Shown piece by piece: positions 41,378 through 50,577 of a DNA stretch of 64,000 nt. This DNA is from Corynebacterium glyciniphilum AJ 3170. GTDB taxonomy: Bacteria > Actinomycetota > Actinomycetes > Mycobacteriales > Mycobacteriaceae. The DNA lies in assembly GCF_007673095.1 (NCBI RefSeq), contig NZ_VDYZ01000002.1:186001-250000 (forward strand). Reading direction: 5' to 3'. Under the pieces are notes generated by a model. The model made no database searches. It worked only from the letters and a program-made list of their open reading frames with translations, and was not told the origin of the DNA. Position 1 is the first letter of the stretch. Each line of letters begins with the position of its first letter. Both the position numbers and the translations under genes were made by a program.

Positions 41378-43741
41378 ATGAGCGAATCTTTCGGAGGTGA
41401 ACTCCTCGAGACGCTGCGTCATGCGTCAGGCCCCGGTCGCGGTGCTGATTCGGACACCTTGACCCACGTGCGGACCGAGGGCGCCCGTCCCTCCTCACCG
41501 GTTGACTGGCCGGATTGGGTGCTGCCCGCGCTCCGCGACCACCTCATGGACAACGGCATCACCGCCCCCTGGTCGCACCAGGTCGCCACCGCCGGATACG
41601 CCTGGGAGGGCCACGACGTGGTTGTCGCCACCGGCACCGCGTCGGGAAAGTCCCTGGGCTACCAGCTGCCCGTCCTGTCACGTCTGGCGTCCGAGCCGAC
41701 AGCGTCCTGCCTGTACCTCTCCCCCACCAAGGCGCTGGCGCAGGACCAGCGCGCCGCGCTGGCCCGGTTGTGTTCGCAGATCCCGCAGCTCCGCGATGTG
41801 ATGGTCGCATCCTATGACGGGGACACCCCGACCGAGGCCCGCCGGACGATCCGCGACGACGCCCGCATCCTCGTCAGCAATCCTGACATGGTGCACGCCT
41901 CACTGCTGGGACAGTCCCGACGGTGGTCCCGGTTGCTTCGGTCGCTGCGTTTCATCGTCGTCGACGAATGCCACGTGTACCGGGGAGTGTTCGGCGCACA
42001 CGTTTCGCTGGTGCTGCGACGTCTGCTGAGACTGGCGGCGCGGGCAGGCGCGGAGCCGACGATCATCCTGGCCAGTGCGACGACGGCGGAACCGGAACGT
42101 CACGCCGAGCGCCTGACCGGACGCCCCACCGTCGCCGTCACCGACGACGGCTCGCCGCAGGGCGAGCGCACCATCGCCCTGTGGGAACCGGGTTTCCGCG
42201 AGGATGTCGTCGGCGAACACGGCGCCCCCGTCCGCCGCGCCGCCACGACGGAGTCCGCCGGCATCATGGCCCGGCTCATCGGCGAAGGCGCGCGCACTCT
42301 GACGTTCGTGCGCTCCCGGCGTGGCGCCGAGATCACCGCCCTGGCCTGCGCCGAGGATCTCTCCGCCGCTGGACGACCCGGGGACGCCTCCCGCATCGCC
42401 TCCTACCGGGCCGGATACACCCCGGAAGCCCGACGCGAGCTGGAACGACGCCTCGACAACGGTGAGTTGCTCGGCCTCGCAGCCACCAGCGCCCTGGAAC
42501 TCGGTATCGATGTCGGTGGTCTGGACGCGGTGGTCTCCTGCGGGTTCCCCGGGACGGTCGCCAGCTTCCGGCAGCAGGCCGGTCGTGCCGGGCGGCGGGG
42601 ACAGGGGTGCCTGGTGGTCATGGTCGCCGGCGACAATCCGCTGGACACCTACCTCGTCCACCATCCCGAGGCGCTGCTGGACACGCCCGTGGAGGCCAGC
42701 GTCTTCGATCCCTCGAACCCCTACATCCTCGCCGGCCATCTGCTGTGTGCCGCCGCCGAAGCTCCCCTCACCGACGGTGAGATCGAGCGCTTCGGCCCGA
42801 CGGCCCGGCGCGTCGTCGACGCACTCGTGGCCGACGGCTCGCTGCGCCGACGCCCCCGGGGTGTGTTCTGTGACCTGGAGATCTCCGGTGAGGTCCACGG
42901 GAGGGTCAGTATCCGGGGCGGCGCCGGCGACGAGGTGGTCATTGTCGACCAGTACACCGGTCAGGTGCTCGGCACCGTCGATGCCGCACGGGCGGTCAGC
43001 GAGGTCCACGACGGCGCCGTCTACGTCCACCAGGGGGAGAGCTACCTGGTCGACGCGCTGTCCCTGCAGGACTCCGTGTCCCTGGTGCACCCGGAGACCC
43101 CGGAGTGGACGACCCGGCCGGAAGAGACCGTCTCCATCCGCGTCGACGGTGTGCGCCGCACCCGCGAGATCGGCGGCACGGCATCCGCACCGTCGGGCGT
43201 GTGGACCGCGGACGTGGACGTCGAGGTCTCCCACCAGGTCACCGGTTACCAACGGCGCACGCTGGACGGCGAGGTACTCACCACCGTGCCGCTGGACTAC
43301 CCGCCACAACGGCTGCACACCCGCGCGGTGGCCTACACCGTGGATCCGGCCGTCCTGTTCGATCTCGGCATCGAGGAACCGCTGTGGCCCGGCACGTTGC
43401 ATGCCGCCGAACATGCGGCGATCGGGTTACTTCCCCTGCTGGCCACCTGTGACAGGTGGGACATCGGCGGGGTCTCGACGGTGCTGCACGCCGACACCGG
43501 GTTCCCCACCGTCTTCGTCTACGACGGTTACGAGGGCGGTGCCGGGTTCGCCGAGGCCGGGTTCGAACGGTTCGCCCAGTGGATGTCGATGACCGCGGAC
43601 ACCGTGGAGTCCTGCGCGTGCGAGTCCGGGTGCCCTTCCTGCGTGCAGTCACCGAAGTGCGGCAACGGCAATGACCCGCTGTTCAAGCACGGCGCCGCGG
43701 TACTGCTGCGTGCCTTGGCTGATGCCTCTGCCCGGGTCTGA
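41378..43741 (+). CDS. DEAD/DEAH helicase with DUF1998 (MrfA/YprA-like)
   Basis: 787 residues. Motif I is ATGTASGKSLGYQLP, motif II reads VVDECHVYRG (DECH), motif III ASATT, then SALELGIDVGGLD and FRQQAGRAGRRGQG (motif VI). A C-terminal domain of about 200 residues ends in a four-Cys cluster CACESGCPSCVQSPKC, typical of DUF1998. B. subtilis MrfA (YprA) of this family works in repair of mitomycin adducts. The homologue in M. tuberculosis (Rv3649) is at the same place next to cspA. The start follows from the leaderless promoter; the frame is open further upstream but without conserved sequence. Confidence 0.93.
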   Translation: MSESFGGELLETLRHASGPGRGADSDTLTHVRTEGARPSSPVDWPDWVLPALRDHLMDNGITAPWSHQVATAGYAWEGHDVVVATGTASGKSLGYQLPVLSRLASEPTASCLYLSPTKALAQDQRAALARLCSQIPQLRDVMVASYDGDTPTEARRTIRDDARILVSNPDMVHASLLGQSRRWSRLLRSLRFIVVDECHVYRGVFGAHVSLVLRRLLRLAARAGAEPTIILASATTAEPERHAERLTGRPTVAVTDDGSPQGERTIALWEPGFREDVVGEHGAPVRRAATTESAGIMARLIGEGARTLTFVRSRRGAEITALACAEDLSAAGRPGDASRIASYRAGYTPEARRELERRLDNGELLGLAATSALELGIDVGGLDAVVSCGFPGTVASFRQQAGRAGRRGQGCLVVMVAGDNPLDTYLVHHPEALLDTPVEASVFDPSNPYILAGHLLCAAAEAPLTDGEIERFGPTARRVVDALVADGSLRRRPRGVFCDLEISGEVHGRVSIRGGAGDEVVIVDQYTGQVLGTVDAARAVSEVHDGAVYVHQGESYLVDALSLQDSVSLVHPETPEWTTRPEETVSIRVDGVRRTREIGGTASAPSGVWTADVDVEVSHQVTGYQRRTLDGEVLTTVPLDYPPQRLHTRAVAYTVDPAVLFDLGIEEPLWPGTLHAAEHAAIGLLPLLATCDRWDIGGVSTVLHADTGFPTVFVYDGYEGGAGFAEAGFERFAQWMSMTADTVESCACESGCPSCVQSPKCGNGNDPLFKHGAAVLLRALADASARV

Positions 43742-43815
43742 ACACCGGAGAACCGGTTCCACCCCGGGTGTTCCTCCGTCCGTACCCGTGCGCCGGAGGC
43801 TACTGTAGGAGAAAA

Positions 43816-43821
43816 TATAGT
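43816..43821 (+). promoter_or_regulatory. -10 element of the lipase gene
   Basis: TATAGT in an AT-rich stretch 38 bases before the ATG at 43860; no clear -35. Confidence 0.5.
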
Positions 43822-43859
43822 TTTGCCGGTGATGTTTGTTGAGGAACACGAGGAGTCCG

Positions 43860-45167
43860 ATGTCCCGATCCGTCCTGCCCCCACTCCGGAGTCTCCTGGT
43901 TCCCGCGGCGGTCCTTGCACTGGCGGGTGGCGGTCTCGTCCCGGCCGCTGGTGCGGTGCCTGCGGCGGGCAGTTCCGCCGTCGGCTCACTCCCGACGGAT
44001 CTCGTCGATGCCGGTGATGCTGCACGGCAGCCGGCGGCCAATGAGGAGACACCGGACTGGTCCGGCCTGGATGTCACCTCCGGTGTCGAACTTCCTGATC
44101 GGGTCGGTGTGTCCGTCGACGAGGTACCGCTCACTCCGGGGCTCGGCCTGAGTTCTGCAGGTACCCAACAGCGGTTCGTGTACTCGACCGTGGACCAGCA
44201 CGGAAAGATTGCGGCATCTACGGCTGCGGTCTTCCTGCCGACGGGTCCCGCTCCTGAGGGCGGGTGGCCTGTGCTGGCCTGGGCACACGGCACCGTGGGT
44301 CTCGGCGACGACTGCACTCCGTCTGCCCTGCCCCGTGGGGACCGGGACGCCGCTTACCTCAACCACTGGCTGGACCAGGGCTATGCCATCGTCGCCTCGG
44401 ATTATGTGGGGATGGGGACGCCCGGACTGATGTCATACCTCAACGGATCGGTCAGCGCAGCCAATGTCATCGACTCGGTGGCCGCGGCACAGTCCCTCGG
44501 CTCGGTCGGTGCCTCACTGTCCTCGTCCTGGGCGGTGATCGGCCAGTCCCAGGGTGGTGGAGCGGCGTTGCACGTGGCCCATGCTGCGACGGAACGCAGC
44601 AACGAACTCGGGCTGGACTACCGGGGCGGTGTCGCCACCGGTGCTCCTGCCTACGTCGAGGAACTGGTGCTCGCCGGGTCGCCGTCCTTCCCTCCGGTCG
44701 TGCTTCCGACCGGGTTGAACGTGTACACCGCGTACATCCTCGCCGGATTCCGGGAGGCCCACCCGGAGATCAACCTGGATTCTGTGCTGTCGGACGAAGG
44801 ACGGCGGATCGCCGACATGGCTGAAACCGCCTGCTATCCCGCGTTGGCTGATGCCCTCGACGGTGTGGGCATGTCCCGTGCCTTCACCGCCCCCATCAAC
44901 TCGGTGCCTGGTCTCGAGCCTGCACTACGCGCGTACATGGCCACGCCGACTGACGGTTACGACAAACCGGTGTTCGTGGGACATGGTCTCCTGGACATCG
45001 ACGTGCCCAGTCCCATCGGGCTGATCCTGAACTCGCAGATGTGGATCAATCAGTTCGTCGGTTCCAATGAGCAGGTTGACGTGCACTGGTACCCCGAGGA
45101 CCACAGCGGGGCGATGGTCGCTTCAATAGCGGATTCCACCCCGTTCCTGCGCTCGCTGTTCGCCTGA
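43860..45167 (+). CDS. Secreted lipase (LIP family)
   Basis: 435 residues. The signal peptide (MSRSVLPPLRSLLVPAAVLA) is followed by a probable cleavage near AGA or AVPA. The alpha/beta hydrolase domain has the oxyanion-region motif WAHGTVGLGDDCTPS, nucleophile GQSQGGGAAL, and later GHGLLDIDVP and WYPEDHSGAM, providing the Asp and His. This is the pattern of secretory lipases and esterases found in Corynebacterium and fungi, acting on triacylglycerols or esters outside the cell. Ribosome site GAGGAG, quite close to the ATG. It is not part of the conserved order, so probably acquired. Confidence 0.88.
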   Translation: MSRSVLPPLRSLLVPAAVLALAGGGLVPAAGAVPAAGSSAVGSLPTDLVDAGDAARQPAANEETPDWSGLDVTSGVELPDRVGVSVDEVPLTPGLGLSSAGTQQRFVYSTVDQHGKIAASTAAVFLPTGPAPEGGWPVLAWAHGTVGLGDDCTPSALPRGDRDAAYLNHWLDQGYAIVASDYVGMGTPGLMSYLNGSVSAANVIDSVAAAQSLGSVGASLSSSWAVIGQSQGGGAALHVAHAATERSNELGLDYRGGVATGAPAYVEELVLAGSPSFPPVVLPTGLNVYTAYILAGFREAHPEINLDSVLSDEGRRIADMAETACYPALADALDGVGMSRAFTAPINSVPGLEPALRAYMATPTDGYDKPVFVGHGLLDIDVPSPIGLILNSQMWINQFVGSNEQVDVHWYPEDHSGAMVASIADSTPFLRSLFA

Positions 45168-45174
45168 GCCGACG

Positions 45175-46086
45175 TCAGCTCACCGCGACGAAAGTCTTCT
45201 GGGAGAACATCCCCGGTTCAACTGCGAGCACACCGTCTGCCGCCGTCTCCGTCGGAACGGTCAGTAGAACATTTCCGGTCGTAGAGCCCCCCTGATAGAG
45301 GTCGGACAAGGTGTCGAGACGATCGGGAGTAACCGCGAAGTTACTTCCGTCAACCGAGGAGATCGTGCTGCCGTCGGCCGTGACGTATTCAATCGTGGTC
45401 CACGGCATCTCGCCTTCATCCGAATCCCCGATATAGGCGACAGTCGCATTGACCAGTACATACGTCATACCTTCAGGTGCTGGGTCGTTGTACGGGCTCT
45501 CCGCCATCACAGCGTCCTGAGCATCGAGGTCGACACTGTTGATCGTCACAGACCAGTCGTCGTCCGAGATCGTCGTCCCGAGCGGGTGCGGGTTCTCACG
45601 AGTACCACGATCGTCATCGACATTCGACTGATCACCCTGTGTTCCGGAGTCAGAACCCGGCTCGGAAACCGACACGTCCGTCCCCGACGAGATCTCATCC
45701 ACGGCATCGTTGAAAGCCGTTCCCACGACTGTGAAGAAAACAACGACTCCCACGAGCGTGCCTACGATCGAGGTCACAAGGCCGGCGATCGCGAAATTCA
45801 GCTTCTTGCCCTTGAGACAGAGAGCCACGATCGACAGGATAAACGCGATCGGAAGCAACACCCACCCGACGATGAGTGCGCCCGGGATACATGCGAAAAT
45901 GAAGCCGACGACAGCGACGATGAAGGCAATCAACCCGAGCGTGTTTTTCTGTTTCTCCGGGGCCGAAGCAAACTGCGGGTTTACGTAACCCGGATGGTAC
46001 TGGGGGTCGATGTTCGCATTAGCCTGGACACCCTGGCCAGGAATGTTGTCGGGGTCATTCGGCATCTGACCATGAGAATTACTCAT
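45175..46086 (-). CDS. DUF4190/DUF4352-type membrane protein
   Basis: 303 residues. A cytoplasmic Asn/Pro/Gln-rich stretch of 45 residues is followed by three or four helices (NTLGLIAFIVAVVGFIFACI, VGWVLLPIAFILSIVALCL, GLVTSIVGTLVGVVVFFTV) like DUF4190, then an acidic linker and an extracytoplasmic beta domain of the DUF4352 type (WSVTINSVDLDAQDAV, GMTYVLVNATVAYIGD). The function of these proteins is unknown; they are common in actinobacteria as surface proteins. TTTTAC and TACTAT with a 17-base spacer near 46147-46175 form a candidate promoter. It is convergent with the lipase gene by 7 bases. Confidence 0.8.
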   Translation of the reverse strand: MSNSHGQMPNDPDNIPGQGVQANANIDPQYHPGYVNPQFASAPEKQKNTLGLIAFIVAVVGFIFACIPGALIVGWVLLPIAFILSIVALCLKGKKLNFAIAGLVTSIVGTLVGVVVFFTVVGTAFNDAVDEISSGTDVSVSEPGSDSGTQGDQSNVDDDRGTRENPHPLGTTISDDDWSVTINSVDLDAQDAVMAESPYNDPAPEGMTYVLVNATVAYIGDSDEGEMPWTTIEYVTADGSTISSVDGSNFAVTPDRLDTLSDLYQGGSTTGNVLLTVPTETAADGVLAVEPGMFSQKTFVAVS

Positions 46087-46230
46087 ACTTGTTATGCACT
46101 ACGTCTCCGCAGTGCTGTCCTTTCATCTAAATGGACGTTTTTACACATAGTATGGAGAGTTACTCATCAGTAAAAACTTGGTGACCAGAGAACCTTACTT
46201 TCATTCTCATGAAGAAAGCAAGACCAGAGA

Positions 46231-46587
46231 TCAGCGGACAGGTCCGGCCTCCGCCGTAGCGGTCCTGCTCGCAATCACCACGGTCACACCGACCCCCTCG
46301 ACTCCCGCCGGGCCGTAGTCGGTGTCCTCACCGCGTACCAGCTCACATGAGGTGAGCCGGGCGCTGTTCGCCTCGGCGATCTCCTCCGCCGTCCCGCACG
46401 CTTCCTCCAGACCTTTGTCCTGCATCACCGTAGCCGCAGACAAGGCGGTCAGGTCCGCTGCGGCGGACGCGCGATGGCCCTGAAGCATGCCCGCCACACC
46501 AGTACCGATGACAAGCGCCAACGCCACCACCGCCAGAATGACGGACACGCCGGCGACAGTCACAGAGCCGGCGTCATCGCGGCACAT
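46231..46587 (-). CDS. Rv3654c-like TadE-type pseudopilin
   Basis: 118 residues. A short charged start (MCRDDAGSVTVAG) leads into one hydrophobic helix (VSVILAVVALALVIGTGVAG), then a helix GHRASAAADLTALSAA and a small domain with two Cys (about Cys64 and Cys76). This is the TadE-like second minor pilin of actinobacterial Tad clusters. The ATG at 46587 overlaps the end of the tadE gene; a GTG at 46599 is also possible. It is the last gene of the cluster. Confidence 0.8.
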   Translation of the reverse strand: MCRDDAGSVTVAGVSVILAVVALALVIGTGVAGMLQGHRASAAADLTALSAATVMQDKGLEEACGTAEEIAEANSARLTSCELVRGEDTDYGPAGVEGVGVTVVIASRTATAEAGPVR

Positions 46588-46942
46588 CCTGTGGTTCACC
46601 GACGATCACCGCCGTCGCGGACACATCGAACAACCGTCCCGGCACGGTGACATTTACCCGGTACACCAGATGACCGGTCCCTGAATCCGGCGCACCTCCG
46701 GGAGAGCCGGTGGACACCGTCACCGACGCCTCCGGTTCACGCTCAGTGACAACAGACCGTGCCGCGGCTGCGTCACCCAGCGCGGCGGCTCTGGCTCCGT
46801 CGCGGGCCATGCTCACCGCGCCGAGGTACGTCGCGACGGTGAGAACCCCGGCGATGACGGTGCCGATGACGGCGGTTAAGGCGGTGAAAACAATGGCCGC
46901 CTCGACCGTCACGTACCCGTCATCACCGTAGATCCCCCTCAC
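46574..46942 (-). CDS. tadE: TadE-like minor pilin
   Basis: 122 residues from GTG 46942. DDGYVTVEAAIVFTALTAVIG is the classic prepilin-like Glu(+5)-containing helix of TadE proteins, followed by a soluble part with VYRVNVTVPGRLFDVSA. The frame is open far upstream to 47272, but that part overlaps the Flp pilin gene in another frame and is not family-like. It lies 14 bases after the pilin gene and overlaps the last gene, so the three are probably translated together. Confidence 0.82.
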   Translation of the reverse strand: MRGIYGDDGYVTVEAAIVFTALTAVIGTVIAGVLTVATYLGAVSMARDGARAAALGDAAAARSVVTEREPEASVTVSTGSPGGAPDSGTGHLVYRVNVTVPGRLFDVSATAVIVGEPQDVPR

Positions 46943-46956
46943 GCTGCCGCCACCGT

Positions 46957-47091
46957 CTACTGGGTATCCAGCGCGCGTTGGAAGATCGCCGTCAACGCGC
47001 CCTCCACCGCGTCGGATGTCACCACGAGATACAGCAGTGCACCCAGCGCCGCGGCCGCGACACATCCGAGTGCGTACTCTATGGTGCTCAT
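46957..47091 (-). CDS. Flp-type pilin (DUF4244 family)
   Basis: 44 residues starting MSTIEYALGCVAAAALGALL and ending FQRALDTQ. The Glu at position 5 of the hydrophobic helix is the usual pilin hallmark after prepilin processing. DUF4244 proteins are the major pilin of actinobacterial Tad systems. The mature-type start is directly at the ATG; the usual basic leader peptide is missing because TGA TAA stop codons stand six codons upstream in the same frame. No other start is available between. See the finding on 47092-47264. Confidence 0.75.
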   Translation of the reverse strand: MSTIEYALGCVAAAALGALLYLVVTSDAVEGALTAIFQRALDTQ

Positions 47092-47127
47092 CCCCCATAA
47101 CCGACGTTATCACCCCGTCGTTCCCCG

Positions 47128-47181
47128 GAGCCTCCGCAGGCTCCGCAGCCTCCGGGGCTTCCGGGGCTTCCGGGGCTTCTT
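47128..47181. repeat. Short 9-bp repeat tract upstream of the pilin gene
   Basis: On the plus strand GGGGCTTCC occurs about three times in succession, preceded by related CTCCGCAG/CTCCG units. It would encode Glu-Ala-Pro repeats in one minus-strand frame and Lys-Pro-Arg repeats in another. Such tracts are prone to slippage. Confidence 0.7.
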
Positions 47182-47264
47182 TCCGATCAATGTCCCGCCG
47201 GACATCCCGGTCCCTGTCCATGCCGTTTTCTTCCATGTCTTCCCCTCCGTAATTCCGATTGTTG

Positions 47265-48434
47265 TCACACACCGGCGAACCCGATGACCAGTGGAACCAG
47301 TCCCACCACCACGAAGGCGGGGAGAAAGCACAGCGTCAGCGGTGCAGCAACAGCGACGAGCACCCGTTCAGCGCCCGCCCGTGCACTGTCATCGGCCTGT
47401 GTCCGTAGACGGTCTGCCTGGGCCGTGACAGCCTCTGACATCCGTCCGCCGTTCCTGACCTGCGACCCGGCCCGACGCGCCACCGGCCCGAAGTTCGGGT
47501 CGGAGGCCAGGTGCTGCCATGCACCCGCCCCCGCCCCCAACTCAAGTAGGCCGGCAACGCGCAGCAGGTCGGTTACCGCGTGGTTCATGTCATCGTCACC
47601 CCGTGTGCCCTGAGTTGCCCCGTGTACCGCTGCCCGCCACGCCGTCCCGACAGGGAGCCCTGCCTGAATAGCCGCGGCGAAGACATCGAGAACCCGGGCA
47701 GCGGCGATCGCGCCGAGACCTGGCTTCGCTGAGACCCCCGGGATGCGAAAACCCCCTGAGACCCCTGCTTTCCCACCGGGCCCGGCGCGACCACCGACCC
47801 CGCCGAGCACCGTCACGGTCAGCGACTCCACCCACAGCACGCCGGCACAGGCGAGTCCGGTCCCAAGCAGCAGTACCAGAGCACCCAGAGTGGTCCCGAC
47901 AAGGAATGCCAGCGGCTCCAGACCCATGGACTGGCCGATGCCGAGCGCCCCTACCGGCAGGAGCAGCAGGATCACCTCCGTCATGCGCGCGCCTGCCAGT
48001 GCGCTGGAGACGTGACCGAGGTGGTTCAGGCGGGTGTCCAGGTCCTGCACTGAGCGTCCCATCAGGCTGCCCAGGGCCAGACCGTGACGCTCTGCGGTAG
48101 CCCACAGGCGCAGGAGTCTGACAAGCTCCGGATCCTCTCCGTCGCCTGCAGGACGACCCTGGTCAGGGTCACCGGCGATGTCCGCACCGAGCCGGATCCG
48201 GTGGATCTGCCGACGTAACCCGTCGCTGATACTGTGCTCCCGGGTGAGCGCCTGCTCCGCCGCCCTTACCGGCCGCGCCCCGACCAGCAGTTCCACTGCG
48301 AAGGCATCGGTGAAGTCACGGTATTCCCGGATCCTCCTCCGACTCCCGGACAGTGCCCGGACTGCGCTGATGACACGACCACCGGTGAAGAGCACCATGG
48401 CTGCGGTTCCGATCAACGCCATCACCGTCACCAT
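47265..48434 (-). CDS. Fused TadB-TadC inner-membrane platform protein
   Basis: 389 residues. The first half has the T2SSF-type segment (RIREYRDFTDAFAVELLVGARPV to GSLMGRSVQDLDTRLNHLG) and helices VILLLLPVGALGIGQSMGLE and FLVGTTLGALVLLLGTGLAC. The second half repeats the fold (ARVLDVFAAAIQAGLPVGTAW) and ends with TLCFLPAFVVVGLVPLVIGF, the C-terminal helix of TadC. In M. tuberculosis these are two genes (Rv3658c and Rv3657c); here they form one protein through a Gly-rich linker. The ATG overlaps the tadA stop (ATGGTGA). Confidence 0.8.
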   Translation of the reverse strand: MVTVMALIGTAAMVLFTGGRVISAVRALSGSRRRIREYRDFTDAFAVELLVGARPVRAAEQALTREHSISDGLRRQIHRIRLGADIAGDPDQGRPAGDGEDPELVRLLRLWATAERHGLALGSLMGRSVQDLDTRLNHLGHVSSALAGARMTEVILLLLPVGALGIGQSMGLEPLAFLVGTTLGALVLLLGTGLACAGVLWVESLTVTVLGGVGGRAGPGGKAGVSGGFRIPGVSAKPGLGAIAAARVLDVFAAAIQAGLPVGTAWRAAVHGATQGTRGDDDMNHAVTDLLRVAGLLELGAGAGAWQHLASDPNFGPVARRAGSQVRNGGRMSEAVTAQADRLRTQADDSARAGAERVLVAVAAPLTLCFLPAFVVVGLVPLVIGFAGV

Positions 48435-49597
48435 GCCTGGCCCCACACCGGTTCCACCGTCAGGCTGCCGCCCGTGCCGGACAACTGACCGATCTGTGCG
48501 AGCCGCCGCTGCCCCTGCTCCCGGTGCAGGTGCACCACGGTGTCCACTCCGTCGACGACCTGACGCGCCACCGACTCCGCCGACATACCGGCCAGGGCAC
48601 CGAGCGCAAGGAGGCGTCCCGGCACGGCAGACACACTGTTGGCGTGCAGCGTTCCCGCGCTACCCCCGTGCCCGGTGTTGAAGGCCAGCAGCAGTTCCGC
48701 GATCTCTGCACCGCGTATCTCCCCGACGATGATGCGGTCCGGGCGCATCCGCAGACTCTGCCGCACGAGCATCCGCATGTCGATGCCACCTGCCCCGTCC
48801 GGCCCTTCGTCCCGGGTACGCAACCTCACCGCCTGCGGATGGTCCGGAAGAAGCTCCGGGGTGTCCTCGACGAGCAGCAGCCGCTCGTCGACAGGTACCT
48901 CGCTCAACAATGCCGCGAGCAGTGTCGTCTTACCCGCACCCGTGCCCCCACTGACGAGGAAAGAGCGCCGTTGCTCGATGAGCTCACGCAGCAGGCGGGC
49001 ACCGTCGTCGGGGAACATACCGGTCTCCTGCAGTGCTTCCAGGTTGCGGTGACTGCCGGACAGCGCCCGCAGGCTCACGCAGGCCCCCGCACCGGCAGGA
49101 GGATCCAGGACGGCGTGCACACGCACCCCGGCCGCGACCACTCCCTGTGGCAGATCAGTGAGGATGCCGTCGGCGAAGGGACAGGCGTCGTCCAGACGCA
49201 CACCGCACGCCGCCGCGAGGCGCACGGCAATGTGCCGGCAGGCGTCTTCATCCGGCAGATGCAGGTCCGTCGGTTCGACTCCCCGGCCCCGGTCGATCCA
49301 CACCGGCCCGGGCCCGTTGATCAGGACATCGGTGACGTTCGGGTCCCCCAATGGAATCGCCAGGTCCCCGAGTCCGGAGAATTCACGGGTGAGTACCCGC
49401 ACCTGCTCGACCCCGGCACTCTCCGCACCATCCATCATCCCGATGACCCCGGCGATGTCCCCCGGGGACGGGCGGAGCACGGCACGGTCCACCAGTTCGT
49501 CCCTCACCCGGTCGAGGAGGGCCGGGGGCGGGGAGTGGACCGCGGAGCCAGTCGACGGGACAGACACCGCTGAACGCACCTTCGTCCGACCGATCAC
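48428..49597 (-). CDS. tadA: TadA/CpaF-family pilus assembly ATPase
   Basis: 389 residues. Walker A is VSGGTGAGKTTLLAALL; the Asp box is LLLVEDTPEL; Walker B-like RPDRIIVGEIRGAE; His box HGGSAGTLHANS. An N-terminal domain of about 150 residues holds LGDPNVTDVLINGPGPVWID, typical of CpaF-type secretion ATPases. It powers extension and retraction of the Tad pilus at the inner membrane. The ATG overlaps the stop of the CpaE-like gene (ATGA). Confidence 0.93.
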   Translation of the reverse strand: MIGRTKVRSAVSVPSTGSAVHSPPPALLDRVRDELVDRAVLRPSPGDIAGVIGMMDGAESAGVEQVRVLTREFSGLGDLAIPLGDPNVTDVLINGPGPVWIDRGRGVEPTDLHLPDEDACRHIAVRLAAACGVRLDDACPFADGILTDLPQGVVAAGVRVHAVLDPPAGAGACVSLRALSGSHRNLEALQETGMFPDDGARLLRELIEQRRSFLVSGGTGAGKTTLLAALLSEVPVDERLLLVEDTPELLPDHPQAVRLRTRDEGPDGAGGIDMRMLVRQSLRMRPDRIIVGEIRGAEIAELLLAFNTGHGGSAGTLHANSVSAVPGRLLALGALAGMSAESVARQVVDGVDTVVHLHREQGQRRLAQIGQLSGTGGSLTVEPVWGQAW

Positions 49598-50577
49598 CGG
49601 ATCTCCTCCAACAACCGGAGGGCCGCGGTCCCGGCGGTCCCCGCAGCGCTTCCCGTGGGCCGGAAGTCACCGCGGTCCACATCCACGGTGAGGAAGGGAT
49701 CGTCCTCCCAGGTCACCGTGGGCGCCCGTCCCAGCAGGCTCAGCGTCTGGTTCCAGGTCAGACCGGAACGCGGGAGTTCGCGCAACACGACATGGATCCG
49801 GCTACAGGTGGCCACGACATGTCGCGCCGCCAGGACCGCCGGGACGGTCTGCGGTACAACCAGGATCCGGCCGGTCACCGTCTCCGGTAGTGCCGACAGG
49901 TCACCGCGTCCGCAGTCCCTGACGACCGGACGAGACGGCAGCGCCGTGCACACCACCCCGGTGGACCGCCGGGGCTCGACCACGCCGACATCCTGCACCC
50001 AGGTCACCTCCCGGTCGGCAGGATCGTCCTCCCCGTCGCGTTCGGCACCGAGAAGCAGCCGGAACTGCCCCGACCGGGACAGCGGGTCGTCATCCACCAA
50101 CAGTGCCTGGCCCGGGCCGTCAGTACCGTCCGGTCCCGGATCTGCCACAGCTCCGGCGAGTGCGGCAGCGAAGACACTGGTCCCGGCGCCACCGACCACA
50201 CCCGCGACAGCGATGTCGAGTGGGTCATGACAGCCGATCGCGGCCGCCAGCTCATTCGCAGCCTCCGGGATCTGCAGGGCCCCGGACCCGACGCCCGGCA
50301 CACCACTGACCCGGATGACACGCACCGAGGACCGGCCTCCGGCCGTCTCCGGCACATCAGGATCCGGCGAGTCCGTCACCAGGACCAGACCGGGGAGGTC
50401 GGCTACCTCGTCCTCCCGGACCATGCGTCTCCCGGTCACTGTGACAATCATGGCGACCTCATCCACCAGCCCGGGATCATCAAGCATCAGCAGCACCGGC
50501 GACGCCTTCTCCCGCCGTGGACGGCTGACCCCGGAGTACCTGCCGGACACTCCCCTGACACCTCGTGTTCCCCTCAT
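49594..50577 (-). CDS. CpaE/Rv3660c-like septum-site/pilus-localisation protein
   Basis: 327 residues from ATG 50577. A receiver-like N-terminal domain (SPVLLMLDDPGLVDEVAMIV) precedes a MinD-like P-loop half with VAGVVGGAGTSVFAAALAGAV, in which the deviant Walker A Lys is missing, and ALLVDDDPLSRSGQFRLLLG. It is the CpaE relative that places the Tad machine; in M. tuberculosis Rv3660c is annotated as a septum-site-determining protein. TATCTA lies 5 bases before the ATG, suggesting a leaderless transcript for the whole pilus operon. An open frame to 50694 is less likely. Confidence 0.8.
   Translation of the reverse strand: MRGTRGVRGVSGRYSGVSRPRREKASPVLLMLDDPGLVDEVAMIVTVTGRRMVREDEVADLPGLVLVTDSPDPDVPETAGGRSSVRVIRVSGVPGVGSGALQIPEAANELAAAIGCHDPLDIAVAGVVGGAGTSVFAAALAGAVADPGPDGTDGPGQALLVDDDPLSRSGQFRLLLGAERDGEDDPADREVTWVQDVGVVEPRRSTGVVCTALPSRPVVRDCGRGDLSALPETVTGRILVVPQTVPAVLAARHVVATCSRIHVVLRELPRSGLTWNQTLSLLGRAPTVTWEDDPFLTVDVDRGDFRPTGSAAGTAGTAALRLLEEIR

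Noticed and set aside
41900..43414. 504-residue minus-strand frame
   Set aside because: Antisense of the DUF1998 helicase, with no family features.
47092..47272. Extended N-terminus of TadE carrying Glu-Ala-Pro repeats
   Set aside because: It would overlap the Flp pilin gene throughout in another frame, and TadE proteins begin just before the hydrophobic helix, as GTG 46942 provides.
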